Shown here: positions 34,511 through 45,958 of the stretch, in pieces
Layout: each line of letters opens with the position of its first letter
How positions within the stretch are numbered: position 1 is the first letter of the stretch
Source of the DNA: Odontocerum albicorne
Lineage: Eukaryota; Arthropoda; Insecta; Trichoptera; Odontoceridae
DNA: 64,000 nt
Reading direction: 5' to 3'
Assembly: GCA_949825065.1 (NCBI GenBank)
Contig: OX463859.1
Coordinates: 10,999,606 to 11,063,605 of the forward strand
The notes under the pieces: model-generated
Database searches by the model: none
What the model was told of the DNA's origin: nothing
The model's input: only the letters and a program-made list of their open reading frames with translations
Program-made: the position numbers and the translations under genes

Positions 34511-35760
34511 AATGCATTACAATTTTTACAATATAAGTGTCTCAACGATTTACAAAATTTATTTTTAATAAGGTTTACAGTACTGCTGTTACCCAATAAT
34601 CATGACTCTGCAGTTAAGAGATATTGATTTAAAATGATTTCCGTCTTTGGAATTGAGAAATTATTACCAATGGACCAGTTTTTGTCTATTACTTTTTTGT
34701 GCATTTCAGAGATGGTGGTCCTGTGGAAAAAAGATGATAATGTGATCTTGATAAATTTCCACGTCAAACTATTATTAACTATCGACCCTGTTGAGGTTTA
34801 CCATGGAGTTACGTGACTACAAAAATTCTCAACATATATCACCAATTCCCATAGAGTGGTGGGAAACTTTTTGAGGTTCTGTTCATATTATAGAACCTGA
34901 TACAAAAAAATAAATAAAAAAGAAGGTTAGAATAGATATTTTTCATTTCGATCAGATGTTCACAAACTTTTTTGTATTGTACCTCCTATTAAGAGTTAAA
35001 AAAGTTGCGTACTACCACTTCTCTTCATGGGCTGATTTTCATAATAAAGGTCATTTATCTACCCTCTTTCCTACTCATTGTGTAATTAATATGCCTTAGA
35101 ATTTGAGTTAAGAAATTTATATATACGAGTATAATGCAAATTAATGAATACACATTGGAAATAATATCTCATAGGTTCAATAAACAATATTTATATAATT
35201 TAAGGATGAGAACTAATCTAATTTTATATAGACAGTTGCCAAACGCCGTACATTTTATTCTTTAAACTGGGTAACCCTAAGTTACCTCGATAAATATCGT
35301 TGGTGCAAGTCGACCTTTATATGCTTTTGTCGATTCTGTTTCATCGAATACCATTATTTTGACGTTTGCTTGCTCGCGTACCACAGTTTTCGAAACTTTG
35401 ATCTACGTTAATAAAATCAGCCAAAAAGTAAGTTTTGATAATGCTTTAAGTAGAGTTAATAAATTAATCTTGAGATGGTCTAGCCACATTGAGAGACCAA
35501 GTTGCGAAATACATCGGGTTTCTGCAACAAATTGGTAAGTGCGAAATTTCGAAAAGCGAGATTTTAGTAATCATCATCAAATGACCAATGTGCATGTCTA
35601 GTTATAATAATTTGATATTTATATTTTAGCTATTAATACTATTTTCACACAGTTGAAAAATATGTAAGTGTCCAAGACGGAATGAGGTTAAACCTTTAAA
35701 TTGAAATATATCCGAAAAAATAAAATATTACTAACTTATTTATGTCTGAAGTCTGACGAC
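34511..35760. other. Unassigned; possible hAT-like end at 34953
   Basis: CAGATGTTCACAAACTTTTT at about 34955 resembles a hAT terminus (CAG....CCAAACTTTTT) and is followed by GTACCTCCTATTAAG. No opposite terminus was found. Octamer TACGAGTA at 35124. Confidence 0.35.
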
Positions 35761-35763
35761 ATA

Positions 35764-35771
35764 TACGAGTA
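35764..35771. repeat. TA-CGAG-TA octamer at a LINE 3' end
   Basis: Without CGAGTA the sequence reads ATATACATACTTATATATCA, like the inverted family A 3' end (CATACATACATACCATCA). Confidence 0.6.
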
Positions 35772-36230
35772 CATACTTATATATCATCACGCCATTTCTC
35801 TGTTGGGGTATGGAGATAGGAGAGAGTGCTAAGTTTTTCTATCGCGACACAATTATTTTACGTTTTCTTCATCCATATACCGTCCTATACAACTCCTACG
35901 ATTTCTCAGTAATTTTCGTCTTTCAAATACACACTTGATCTAACTATGCTTTCCTTAGTATTCCTGCACCATGCCTCCACATTTTCATTGTTAATCTTTC
36001 TTTATTCATTCGTTCCATGTGCCCAAACCATCTCAGATGGCTTTTCTTTGCATTACTTAACACATCAGTGTTAAGTTTACATTCATCCCTTATTACTTCA
36101 TCACGTGGTCCTATCATATATTATTATTCCAAGTATTCGTCTCAGTACACACATTTATACAGCATGTATGCGGCTCCTTTCAGTATTTTTCTACGTCCAC
36201 GTTTCATATTCATACATCAAAATTGGTACT
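35772..36230 (-). mobile_element. LINE family A tail, long
   Basis: Minus-strand pieces in order: MIGPRDEVIRDECKLNTDV, LSNAKKSHLRWFGHMERMNK, ERLTMKMWRHGAGILRKA, a decayed LDQV region, NRRSCIGRYMDEENVK and the SLLSISPTEKW-like end with GGCGTGATG. Frameshifts separate the pieces. Confidence 0.85.
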
Positions 36231-36418
36231 AGTCTACTACTGTGAACTATCATCTTAGTTGATTTTGAAATTATCTATTTCAAGTATATATTTTAATGTC
36301 CCGTTAACTATGTTTCATATTGCTACATGATATATCTCTGAAATAAATCGAGAGTGAGGAAGAATGAAAAGATATAGTTCAAATATTTTAACCAGAGAAA
36401 AATGACAATATTTCAACA

Positions 36419-36592
36419 CCCATAACTTAGTTGGTAAGTCACCTATCTTCCGATCTGGTGGTCGACTCCCATTATATCTATCCAATTGTATTAAATAAGG
36501 GTTCCAGTCTGATTATATCACTTAAAGACTCTTTGAAATCTTTTTTCTCCGTTAGAATATACGATGTACGACGAAAGTGTAATAATACGAGT
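36419..36592 (+). mobile_element. SINE copy, eroded
   Basis: CATAACTTAGTTGGTAAG (A box), CCTATCTTCCGATCTGGTGG, GTCGACTCCC (B box remnant), GGGTTCCAGTCTGATT, CACTTAAAGACTCTTTGAAA, and a 3' end ACGACGAAAGTGTAATAATA. Confidence 0.8.
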
Positions 36593-36597
36593 GAGAA

Positions 36598-36665
36598 GTG
36601 TGAGAAAGAGAAGACCACGTATGACGAGATTTATGGATATGGAAGATACCAAGGCTGTGTATTGT
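36598..36665 (+). mobile_element. LINE family A remnant
   Basis: RPRMTRFMDMEDTKAVYCS resembles ..RRFMDVEEAK.VC. It follows the SINE directly. Very short. Confidence 0.45.
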
Positions 36666-37057
36666 TCAGCTTTTAGAAAAATCAGTTTTTCCTGCTTTTG
36701 AAAGAATGTTGATAACCGCGCGATATTCAATATAAAACATTTAAAAATACGAGTATAACTAAACAGGTCTTATATTTTAATTGTAACATCACTTGGCCAC
36801 GCATTGAACGTGTTTGTCTTCATAAATATTATATGTTACGTATTCTAATTTGTTCAGGCCGGAAACTTTTAGACATTAGTAGTTTATCTAAAAAAATATG
36901 ATCAACAAAGTAATGTAAAGTACAACTTTATAAGTAAGAAAAAAACCCCATTACAATTAGTTAAATTCAATCAATAATATCAGACTTCTAATATAAAATG
37001 TATAACTTAAGAAATAAAAATAAAATTCATGCTAAGCAAGCGGGCACCCCATATTTA

Positions 37058-37148
37058 TATTTGGGTAGGCAGAGCTGGTAAAATGCAAAGTTTTCGCCTT
37101 TTCATATCCATACACCTTCTCATACAACTCTCACGATTCCTCGGAAGG
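37058..37148 (-). mobile_element. LINE family A remnant
   Basis: Minus strand: RNRESCMRRCMDMKRRKL with LCILPALPT-like DNA after it. Only the MRRCMD region is recognisable. Confidence 0.55.
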
Positions 37149-37269
37149 TTCAATGACTGCCGAATTTACTTCCGGACTGGTTTTATTTTTAAGCCACATA
37201 ACGTCTGAATTTATGTATTTCTGCAGCTATATGCTAGATAATCAGATGGCGCTCTTGTTAACAACATTG

Positions 37270-37745
37270 GTGTTTCTCAACATCCCTTATTTATGTTGAA
37301 CTATTTACGAAGCGTATTCTGCGATGATAATCTCAACTTGAAACTTCGACAACGGTTAGTCAAATGCTACGTTTGGTCAGTGTTATTGCATGGAGTGGAA
37401 TCATGGACCTTCAAAGTTAGTAGTATGAACCGACTGGAAGCATTCGAAATGTGGATGCACCGGAGAATGCGACGGATATGGTCCGCAATACAAGGGTTCT
37501 TCAAAGAGCCAAAGTTGATAGAGAGTCGCTGACTCATATTAAAATCCGAAAGGGATCATCCAAGGCAAAATATAAGGCCGAAGAGGTGTTGGCAGGAGGC
37601 AAATCTCCTGGCTCCGCAATACACGTAAATGGACTGGCATTAGGGGCATTGGTGATCTTTTTCGGGATTCCGGGGACAAAGATGTCTACTCTCAAGTGAT
37701 ATTCAACGTTTGGGGGACCTGACATGACACTGGGAAGAAGAAGAA
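37270..37745 (+). mobile_element. LINE family E tail, two deletions
   Basis: 37293-37532 reads LRSVFCDDNLNLKLRQRLVK, CYVWSVLLHGVESWTFK, NRLEAFEMWMHRRMRRI. A shift leads to MVRNTRVLQRAKVDRE and HIKIRK. A deletion removes the LGHVLRG region. Then GRRGVGRRQISWLRNTRKWT and SGDKDVYSQVIFNVWGT follow in a third frame with one TAA. YGVESWT and GRRR.SWLRN are common non-LTR tail motifs. Related fragments: 51690 and 57190. Confidence 0.85.
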
Positions 37746-38504
37746 AATTTACGAAGTACCGTTAAGGTGATTATAATGATCGCTAAACTCAATATAGGTA
37801 TGGAATATCAATACTTTAGATTGATGAGATGCTGGAAAAAGATCCACTCAATAATATTTATAATAAAAATCCACCGATCCTCACACGCAGTTACATTTAA
37901 ATCTTCTTAAACTAACCCTAATGATCCCGATAAAGATCGAAATACTTTTCGTGTCATAATAAATATCGTCACAGATTGACTTGTCAACAGTCCATCGATC
38001 TGGGACTCGATTGGACAAACGTAACGAAGACAATTTCGTCTGATTGGATGAAGCAAATGTTTTTTTTTTTGCAATCTGTCATTTATTTTCGCATTGTCAC
38101 GCTGTGCCTGATTATGTGCAACCAACAGACGGGAGAGACGAGCGCGAAATATTTTACTGTAAATTGTAAACTATTTTGCTTTGTCATTTTGATCAAATCT
38201 TGTTTAAAATTGACTAAAACTTAGGCTCGAATTCATTGTCCGATCTTAATTTTAAATATTAAATTAAAACTTTTTTTTTAAACGTGGACAAGAAAAAAAC
38301 ACTGGAAGGAGCCGAATAAATGCTGTGAGAATGCGAGCGCGGACAAGATATATTGGGGGACAATTTATAACAGAAAACGGGGTTTTCACGGAGTCAATGG
38401 GGTACTAACACATATGTGTATATACTCGAACCCGGCAATATTAAAATCTGATAAGATAATGATAGTCCACAAAAGTATTTTTTCCCCGTTCACGTTTCAT
38501 TTCC
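37746..38504. other. Mostly unassigned; small LINE family A duplicate
   Basis: Positions about 38282-38335 (ACGTGGACAAGAAAAAAACA... GGAGCCGAATAAATGCTGTG) repeat the start of the LINE at 38534, so a short tandem duplication of that LINE is present. Frames at 37907-38224 are unrecognised. Confidence 0.4.
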
Positions 38505-38905
38505 ATGCCAACTTTGAGTTACGGAAGTGAAGTGTGGACGTAGAAAACAAATGGAAGGAGCCGATAAATGCTGTAGAAATGTGTGAACTTAAAATAATGC
38601 AGGACGTGACAATGTATGATAGAATACAAAATGAAATAATTAGAGATGAATGTGAACTTAAGTTTAATGTGTTGAGTAAGATGACAAATAGCACTCTGAG
38701 ATGGTTTGGGCGTGTAGAACGAATGAATGACAAAAGGCTAAGAAAACAAATACGTATATCATAATATTGTGCTGGAATGTGAGTGAAAGTTGTGTTAGAT
38801 GAAAATCATGGAAAGTATGATTGGATCAAGTGAATTATATTATATAAAAAAGAAACGTAAAATGTTAGAGAAATCGTAGTAGTTACTTGAGAAGGTGTTA
38901 CGGGT
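38505..38905 (+). mobile_element. LINE family A tail
   Basis: YGSEVWT is followed in another frame (38534-38764) by INAVEMCELKIMQDVTMYDR, IQNEIIRDECELKFNVLSKM, and TLRWFGRVERMNDKRLRKQI. Later parts (WLDQVNYI, RNRSSYLRRC) are frameshifted. This copy starts further 5' than most. Confidence 0.88.
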
Positions 38906-39195
38906 GTATAATACATCCCCATCTCCATATAAACCTCTTTCTATAACCATAATCTTCGATTTCGCTACATCAACTTTCAAACCTGAGGCATCTCTCATAC
39001 ACCTCAGTTATTACTCGTATATCTCCTAAATTGCCTTTATTTTCAGCAAGCATAACCATATTGTCAACATACAAATAACATTTCCACTCATTCTATCCTA
39101 TCATCTTTTAAATCGCGAACAAATGAATCTATATATAAATTAAACAACCTACGTGACATCACACACCCTTGCTTTACGCCATTAGTAATTAATAA
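38905..39195 (-). mobile_element. LINE reverse-transcriptase palm fragment
   Basis: On the minus strand TNGVKQGCVMSRRLFNLYID and SFVRDLKDDRIE give the palm block before the catalytic site. After a frameshift WKCYLYVDNMVMLAENKGNL carries YVDN where active enzymes have (F/Y)ADD. Then LRFESCC..IEDYGY. It is the only palm domain I find in the window. The catalytic motif is broken. It lies tail to tail with the family A copy at 38505. Confidence 0.85.
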
Positions 39196-39205
39196 ATTTT
39201 CTTGA

Positions 39206-39706
39206 TCAAAATTTTAAATGTTGTATAATTAATTGATTTTTTACCACCCTGTCCGCTTTACTTCGCACTAATGGTATTAGTCACTCAGTGTGAAGAATTC
39301 GCATCAAGTACAGTAAGACAACATCAAATTGCAGCTAGTTAGCATTCGATCTGATGCACGGTCGAGTGCATCTCAATTTATGCTACTGTACGTCGCTGAC
39401 CGATTGCTCAATAATGCTCTTCCATTGTAACATTAGGAGTAAGATTGTAAAAGGCTTTCGGATCAATTTAAGTTACAAGGTAAGGTAACCAAAGATTGAT
39501 TTTTTAAAATGTATATTTAGCTCAGAAAATAATTTCATATTTCTCTGATAGATGTAGTAAGGATCTAATTTTCATTATTAACTGAATATCAAATGCCCTG
39601 AATGTATATTATTTTAAAATGCAATAGTTAAATGTATTTTTCGGATTTTAATTTACTCAAATTGTTTGAGTGATTTTTAGCGTCATTTAGAAGATATAAA
39701 CATCTA
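39206..39706. other. Unassigned
   Basis: A somewhat balanced-composition segment at 39250-39480 contains the words GTACAGTAAG and CTACTGTACG in opposite orientation. No element defined. Confidence 0.35.
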
Positions 39707-40005
39707 CGCTATTTCCCTGTTAGGATAGGCAGAGATGACAAAGCACCAAACTTTTCTTCTTCGACACGCATACTTAGCATACGACACACATATCTATACA
39801 ACATCTACGATTTTTATGACTATCTTCGTTTCATTCTTTCAGAATATTATTTACTTGATCCAACCATATTTTCCTTGGTCTTACTCTCAAAAGTCTTCCA
39901 TTTATAACTTAACGGTATATCTGTTTTGTTAATCTTTTTTCATTCATTATTTCCACATATCCAAACCATTTCAGCATGGTCTTACTCGTCTTACTTAATA
40001 CAAAG
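39707..40005 (-). mobile_element. LINE family A tail
   Basis: Minus strand: KTMLKWFGYVEIMNEKRLTK, RKTLRVRPRKIWLDQVNNIL, KE.NEDSHKNRRCCIDMCVV and RRRKVWCFVISAYPNRE, with several frame changes. Near complete tail. Confidence 0.85.
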
Positions 40006-40104
40006 ATGAAAGAGAATAATATATTTTATCGGCGTTTGGTGCCATTTTACTACAGTAGCAGAAAAAATGCAACACAAATTTAAAAAAAAACTATTTGTAC
40101 AATT

Positions 40105-40350
40105 AATGGCGAAGATGGAGTTAGCGATCGTGTGGGTCAAATATGGTTTAAAATATTCTTATTGGTGATACTATACTCGAAGATGGCGTCCGCTCTGGAA
40201 GGCCATTGATGACGACCAAATCAGGGCTTTTGTCGGAAATACCTAACGTTTTACGACGCGATAAACTGAGATATTCTTAATATCGAAAACCACTGTTAAA
40301 AAGCATTTGGTACGTTTTGCCTTTGAAATTGACTTAAAATACGAAATTAC
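40105..40350 (+). mobile_element. mariner transposase N-terminal fragment
   Basis: INGEDGVSDRVGQIWFKIF matches the mariner helix-turn-helix block (YGE..VS...C..WF..F). After a shift GDTILEDGVRSGRP corresponds to GDF.LED.PRSGRP. Further on ISKTTVKKHLVRFAFE corresponds to the second helix-turn-helix (ISK.TV..HL..LG). The catalytic part is absent; several frameshifts. Confidence 0.85.
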
Positions 40351-40369
40351 TTTCCAAACAACCCAAAAT

Positions 40370-40742
40370 TTCGATATTGAAGATCGTGCACACATGCATT
40401 ACACTCCACCTAAAGCCGATATGTTACAATCACATATTGGATGATCTACAAAGGTTTCTTTGTAGTTTGTCTTCCCTAGGCAAAGTTTTGCGTTATTTTT
40501 TATCAAATATGTTTTTAAAGACATACATATATGGTATGTGTTATAGATGCGAGGAAGACCCAATTTAGAGGAGGGGGGAGTACGCAATGACCGAGGGCTG
40601 CCACCTGCCTATCCTTATATTAAACATATTTTTTTTATTATTTTTCATTTTTTAATAATAGTGGGTTCAATTAATGAGTTAGAGCTCCCTTGAGAAAATT
40701 TGGCTCTCTAAACAGCGTTATTTAAATTGCCGTTTCTTATTT
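40370..40742 (+). mobile_element. Repeat B copy, longest in this orientation
   Basis: It has CACTCCACCTAAAGCCGATA, ATCACATATTGGATGATCTA, CTTTGTAGTTTGTCTTCCC, AATATGTTTTTAAAGACATA, TGCCACCTGCCTATCC, GTGGGTTCAATTAATGAG, CCCTTGAGAAAATTTGGCTC and GTTATTTAAATTGCCG. About 370 bp, which sets the family length. It directly follows the mariner fragment. Confidence 0.8.
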
Positions 40743-41691
40743 CCTCAGTAAGATACAGGCATAGCTTTGTTTAAAGTTGATACGATAAATGAAAGGCAAC
40801 AAACCCAGATCCATAAAAATGGTGCGTCCGCATGAAATTACCTGCTGTTTTTTACACAAATTACGAAGTTTTAAAATTTCTTATCATACGTAAAAAATAA
40901 AAGTATCGTATTTTTGAGACGCTTTTTTGGCGCATTATTTCTTTCTCTTGAGACTTTTATGGCATTAAATTTAGTCGACCTCTAGTCTTAAGTGTAAAAT
41001 TTAAGTAATTTATCCCAACATATTTAAAAAAAATCATGGATATCCATAAGAAATGATGGATTGTTACCCTCGAAGATTGCCAATAGAAGTTTCCCACAGT
41101 AACTACTTGATCGAGGTCTCGGAAGACCAGCTGGCGGACCTCTTGGTGTTATTGTGCTTCTGCATTTGTGGTTTAACGGATGGTTTGATGTGCAACCATA
41201 AAACAACATGGACCTATGGGAATCTGGACTGATCAGTGGGAGATTAACATTCCGAGTGATTCTTGACCGAGTTTTCTACTTGTCATTTTTTTAACTACTC
41301 GTTTATTATATTTTGCGAACTTTAAAAGTTTATTTTTTGGTTTATACTATCTTATACTCGTATACTATTTAATAGGAATATCATTATTTTTGTGAAGTAA
41401 AATGAAGGACTGTGTATTTAGTTTGCACGGATTTCTTCCCCCGATTTCGTCTTTAGTTTTCCCACCAACTTAAATACATTAGTTTGGACAAAATATACAA
41501 AAAGGACCCAACCAACAAAATAAAATACTTTAAATTTACTTGAAATGACGAAAACGCATAAGTTAATCCTGTGTGCAAAATTGTCAACCAATATATGAAA
41601 AAAAAAAAAAAAAAATTAGTAAGGCACAACGTTGCGTAGAAAGTATAGAAAATATAAATTAATGAAAGTCAAATCAAATTCAAGGGGGGAA
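40743..41691. other. Unassigned
   Basis: About 41505-41560 resembles the 31441 array unit as a single dispersed copy. TACTCGTA at 41355. No gene. Confidence 0.4.
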
Positions 41692-41770
41692 GAGTGAAAA
41701 GCCTTTATAAGGAGAGTGCTTGACGAAGTGTATTGACGTAGTAGTAGCAAAATATGTATGCCAAGATTAA
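41692..41770 (+). mobile_element. LINE family A remnant
   Basis: CLTKCIDVVVAKYVCQD matches the CM.RCMDVEEAKYVCRD block. It ends against repeat T. Confidence 0.55.
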
Positions 41771-41960
41771 TTTATTTTTTATTTATTTATTATTACACAT
41801 GATAAGAATTATACATAATTTGCGAAAAAACAACAGGTAATTTAATTTAGACATACATTATTTTAATGGGTCTGGGTTTGTCGCCTTTCATTTGTCGTAT
41901 CCCCAGTAAACTAGGCTTTTGCCTGTATCTCACTGAGAATATTTAGCATGAAAAAATAAA
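41771..41960. mobile_element. Repeat T copy, single unit
   Basis: Landmarks: TTTATTTATTTATTATTACA, ACATAATTTGCG, ATTTTAATGGGTCTGGG, CATTTGTCGTATCCCCAGTA, TAGGCTTTTGCCTGTAT and CACTGAGAATATTTAGCATG. Compare 53590 and the expanded copy at 32060. No coding content; class unknown. Confidence 0.75.
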
Positions 41961-42059
41961 TCGATACTTCTCTCCGATTTTTTATTACACAAAAACAAAA
42001 CCCCGTTGCACGTTCTCATCAACCTGACAAACAGTGACACTCAATTACAACTGGAAACA
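41961..42059. other. Unassigned
   Basis: Nothing recognised. Confidence 0.3.
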
Positions 42060-42395
42060 TCATACGGAATCAAACTCTTCACACATCATCAATCCAGAAA
42101 GACAAAACCTGTTCATCCCATAATATACAGCACACAATATAGAATTAATTGTTCTCTCTGCCTGCCCCAATTGTGTTGATGTAGAAAATGATAAATAATA
42201 TGTCAATTGTGATAAAACGTTGATGCCATCACTTGGATAGTTTAGGCTAGTGTCGCAAGAGCCACGGAATAACAAACCCATTGCACTCAGTTTTATTAGA
42301 GAAGTAATAAACACAGTGTTGCTACAATAGTTGACCACAAGTGTCGGCGCCAGGTGTCGCCTGCATCGCAATCCGTCGCCGCAATATCTGCCTGA
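42060..42395 (-). other. Unrecognised open frame behind a splice-acceptor-like site
   Basis: On the minus strand TTATTATTTCAG at about 42396 resembles an intron 3' end. An open frame of about 110 codons follows: RYCGDGLRCRRHLAPTLVVN, then CSNTVFITSLIKLSAMGLLF and a polar C-terminal part ending CEEFDSV. The start is Cys/Arg-rich. I recognise no family. In AT-rich DNA a frame this long can be chance, so this is a weak exon candidate. Confidence 0.2.
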
Positions 42396-43069
42396 AATAA
42401 TAAGTATTCTCTCTATGAAGACACTTCACTTCTCTGTTATCTCTCCATTTACACGGAACTGATTTTTATTTTATTTTATCGCACGTAAGAAAACCGCTGT
42501 TGCATAAATCGATAGATTCACGTACACACAGTAATCACAAAATGTCGTCCATTGAATAAATTGATTGTTCCAAATAAATCCAGTCCACACAAAACGGATT
42601 TCTTCTGTCTTCTTTTTCGCGATTTTGGATCTGTTGTTGCGAACATCGTTTTTAGGAGGTAGACCGCCAGCTATCTCTTCACCTTTAAGACGGCCTTTTT
42701 GACATCTTATATGATGATCTCGTGTGCCGCTATGTATGGGATTATGTCTCTGTCCATCTTATCCACACGGTCAAACCCGTATATATTGCCTATTCTTCTT
42801 GAACCATCAGATGATATCCTTTGTAAAATAGAGAATGATTTCTTGCAGGATTGTAATTATTGGAAACATAACAAAATTATGGGGAACACAACAGTCGTGT
42901 AATATATAAGAGGAATATTAGTGTGCCTGTAATGTTGTTGGACTGTTAAAATCACATTATAATAGAGCTTTTGCCGTTGCAGGTTCTGTGATATAGATGA
43001 TGTTTGCAAATTTAGGAATCATTTGAAGATAACCCTTTTTGGAAAATTTTAAAGATGAATACTAAATTC
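42396..43069. other. Unassigned
   Basis: No supported feature. Confidence 0.4.
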
Positions 43070-43199
43070 CATCTGAAGTCGAATATATTACTGTCATAAA
43101 AACTACAATGATTCCATTTTAGTTTGTCATTGGTAAATTTTCTGCGATTTTCTTATCAAATATGTTTTCTAAATATATACAGATGCGGAGTACCTTTGG
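43070..43199 (+). mobile_element. Repeat B fragment
   Basis: CCATCTGAAGTCGAATAT, TTTAGTTTGTCATTGGTAA, TTTCTGCGATTTTCTTATCA, TATATACAGATGCGGAGTAC. It then joins LINE family A sequence, as at 12484. Confidence 0.7.
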
Positions 43200-43475
43200 T
43201 GGAATGGAGTCATTAGAAATGAATGCATATCATAGATAAAATTGATATTTTAAGTATGACAAAGAAATCTACATTAAGATGGATTGGACATGTGGAAACA
43301 ACGATTAACGAAATATTGACTAAATGAGTAAATAAGTAAGGTGTACATGGCTGGATAAAGTGGACCAGATATCGAATGATAGTACTCGTAAATTGTACGT
43401 AAACTATCATAGAAATAATAGAAAATTGTAATTATACACGATGAGATTTATGAAATTGGAAAAGGCCAAGGATCG
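43200..43475 (+). mobile_element. LINE family A tail, decayed
   Basis: GVIRNECIS, KIDILSMTKKSTLRWIGHVE, then WLDKVDQISN and MRFMKLEKAKD. Stops and shifts throughout. It contains the octamer TACTCGTA at 43383. Confidence 0.75.
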
Positions 43476-43934
43476 AACGTGATTCGTGAGCTTCCCTTCC
43501 TTCTGATTTCAAAAATTCCAACGACAACTCGACGAAAAAAACACCTTACTGTACAAATCAAAATATGTGAATCATAAATCGTGTAAATAGAGACTTTTTG
43601 AATTATTAATAATGTCTGTACAACGTTCACATAATAACGATAGCGATGGCTTTATTTTTTTGCAATCGCTTGTATTTTGTTCATTGTAATTTTCAATTTG
43701 TTAACTCTGATCATTGGGTAACGAGACTTTGTGATTTATTACTTAAAAACAAATGAAGTGTCAAAGAGATTGATTTTTTACGCCATTTGAAGAACGTGAA
43801 TGGGGCTACAGGAAATATTCGCATCAATTTCGCAAGTGATGTGCGTAATATCAACAACCAAGACTCATATTTTTTACTAATAACTATTAATGATCATATA
43901 AAAATTAAGTATTGTAATTTTTTGTTTTATACAG
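43476..43934. other. Unassigned
   Basis: Nothing recognised. Confidence 0.4.
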
Positions 43935-44010
43935 TACAGTTGGAAGAGTTTGCCACATGATAATAAGACCACCAGGTTGCGCCATATACAACGAACGCGT
44001 AATAATATGT
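43935..44010 (+). mobile_element. SINE 3' fragment
   Basis: GTTGGAAGAGTTTGCCACAT, AATAAGACCACCAGGTTGCG and ACAACGAACGCGTAATAATA match the last 75 bp of the SINE. Confidence 0.75.
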
Positions 44011-44498
44011 TGCCCTGAAATTAGTTTCGAATTTCTTGGATAGATGCCATTTAAACAACATTTTCGTTGTTAACTTGATTTCAAACGTACTTCATTTATA
44101 TTATTATAAAAAGGTAATACTTACGCTCATGTTTTGGGCAAATTTTAGCCAAATTACTTTAGTGAGTTTCTGATGTTATTTTGAAGATGGAGTCTTTAAA
44201 ACTAGCCCAAAGAGGTCTTCAATTACGTTCGTTTCTTATTATGAATAATATTTTATTCTTTCAAACTTTAGACCTTTAATGTATTTTTGTATTCTAGTTG
44301 GACGTAATATGCATAAACGGCGTAAATCACATTTTACTTGTTCTGAAATAATTAAGAACCCATCACGTCGGATTCTATGTTTCTTTTCTATGTATAGGCT
44401 TATATAGAACGTTTTGTTATGACAGAACCATGAAACACCCATTTAAGTGGATTAATATTATCGCACATACGGTTTTTTTTTACTATTTTACAGTGCAT

Positions 44499-44720
44499 GA
44501 CAACCTCCGTGGCCTAGTTGGTAAGACGCTTATCTCCCAGCCCTGAGGTTACGGGTTCAAATCCCGCTGAAACCCAGATTTTTTTTAAAAAAGGTTCCAG
44601 TCTAGTTTACACTAAATGCTTCTTTAATATATTTCTGGTTGGATGAAAGAGATTGCCGCATAGCAATAGGGCTACCAGGTTGTACTGTATGCAACTAAAG
44701 TAAAATATAATACAATACAT
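44499..44720 (+). mobile_element. SINE copy, full length
   Basis: GACAACCTCCGTGGCCTAGT, TTGGTAAGACGCTTATCTCC, GAGGTTACGGGTTCAAATCC (B box), GCTGAAACCCAGATTTTTTT, GGTTCCAGTCTAGTTTACAC, TTTCTGGTTGGATGAAAGAG, ATTGCCGCATAGCAATAGGG, and a 3' end CAACTAAAGTAAAATATAAT with AATAC repeats. A T8 run directly follows the tRNA-like head. Confidence 0.93.
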
Positions 44721-45958
44721 AATTCACCATTGAAATAAAATTTAAATAAAACAGAAATGCGATATTGAAATGAAACCGAAATTCGAACCGCAGAGAACCA
44801 GAAAATAGCGATACACTATATTGTGGGAATAGAAAATCACTTTGCTAGGCAAGAACTGTGACGAAGTGGTCTTACTCTGCATTCATATACAGTTTAATTT
44901 GTCTATATTTTTCGAAAAACTAAAAATAAGGGGTTGGTTGAGCAGGGTATTTTTTTTAAAATACTTTCAGTTTTTATTATTGCTGTTTGACACGATTAAA
45001 AATCGCACATAATTTGTCAAATAAAATTGTACACTTCATATACACGTTATTAACAGCTTTTATATTTAGTAAATGTCATTTAAGTTATTTAAAAAAACTT
45101 TAATGGAAAAATAAACATTATAAAAAAAATGTTGTCCAAAATAACAGTTAACCGATAAAAAAAATTGTGGGAATATTTCACATTTTATCTTAACAAATAT
45201 ATGACCACCTGTTAACGATATTAATTACTAAAAACACAAACTGAGATCAAAATATTTTGTTACGCCCTTGCAAAAAAAAAACAATAAGATTCTCTCTCAT
45301 TCGTTTTTATTACAACTCCATACTATGAAAAAGGATACATATACCATATTTGTTTTGTTATCACACATAACATTTAGTAAACAAACATAGAAAGTGCCAA
45401 ATGATATTTGAAAATGTCTTCTTTTTTCTTAAACGATTAAATGGTGAAAGAACGAGATAAAAATAGCTCAATCAATATTTGTTTTGTTTTCTCACATTAC
45501 ACTTAATATATATAATCGTGTTAGGTGTAAACTAAAATTGAATCATGTTGTCTTATTTTATCTTTGAGGAATACATTGCGAAAGAATGAGATGAAATCAA
45601 CTCGGTTCAACATTTGTGTTTGTTTTGTAAGATAAACTGCCGACTGAATTATCATCATTTCATCCTTTTTTTCCATTAGGTTGATATGGCGATAGAATGA
45701 GATGAAACTAGATCGGCTTTCAAGCAGCAGATTGACTTTGTCCCTCACAAATGGAGTTTGAATAAAGATTTATGGCAACCGATGAAACAGTAGTGAATGA
45801 TTTAGTTATTAGATACAGGTTGTACCAATGTGTCTTAAACTTGGTTTAAACATTAAATTTGAATCGTTTAATTGCACTTAACGAGTTTAACTATCCTACC
45901 AAAAAGAAATGTAGCAAAAAATGGCGATACATAATAATAGTGCGCTGGTGCCCACTTT
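44721..45958. other. Unassigned AT-rich DNA
   Basis: At about 45300-45740 related words recur (GATTAAATGGTGAAAGAACGAG, GAAAGAATGAGATGAAAT, GATAGAATGAGATGAAACTA, with TTTGTTTTGT). This suggests an old tandem repeat of about 110 bp in three or four diverged units. No gene. Confidence 0.45.
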
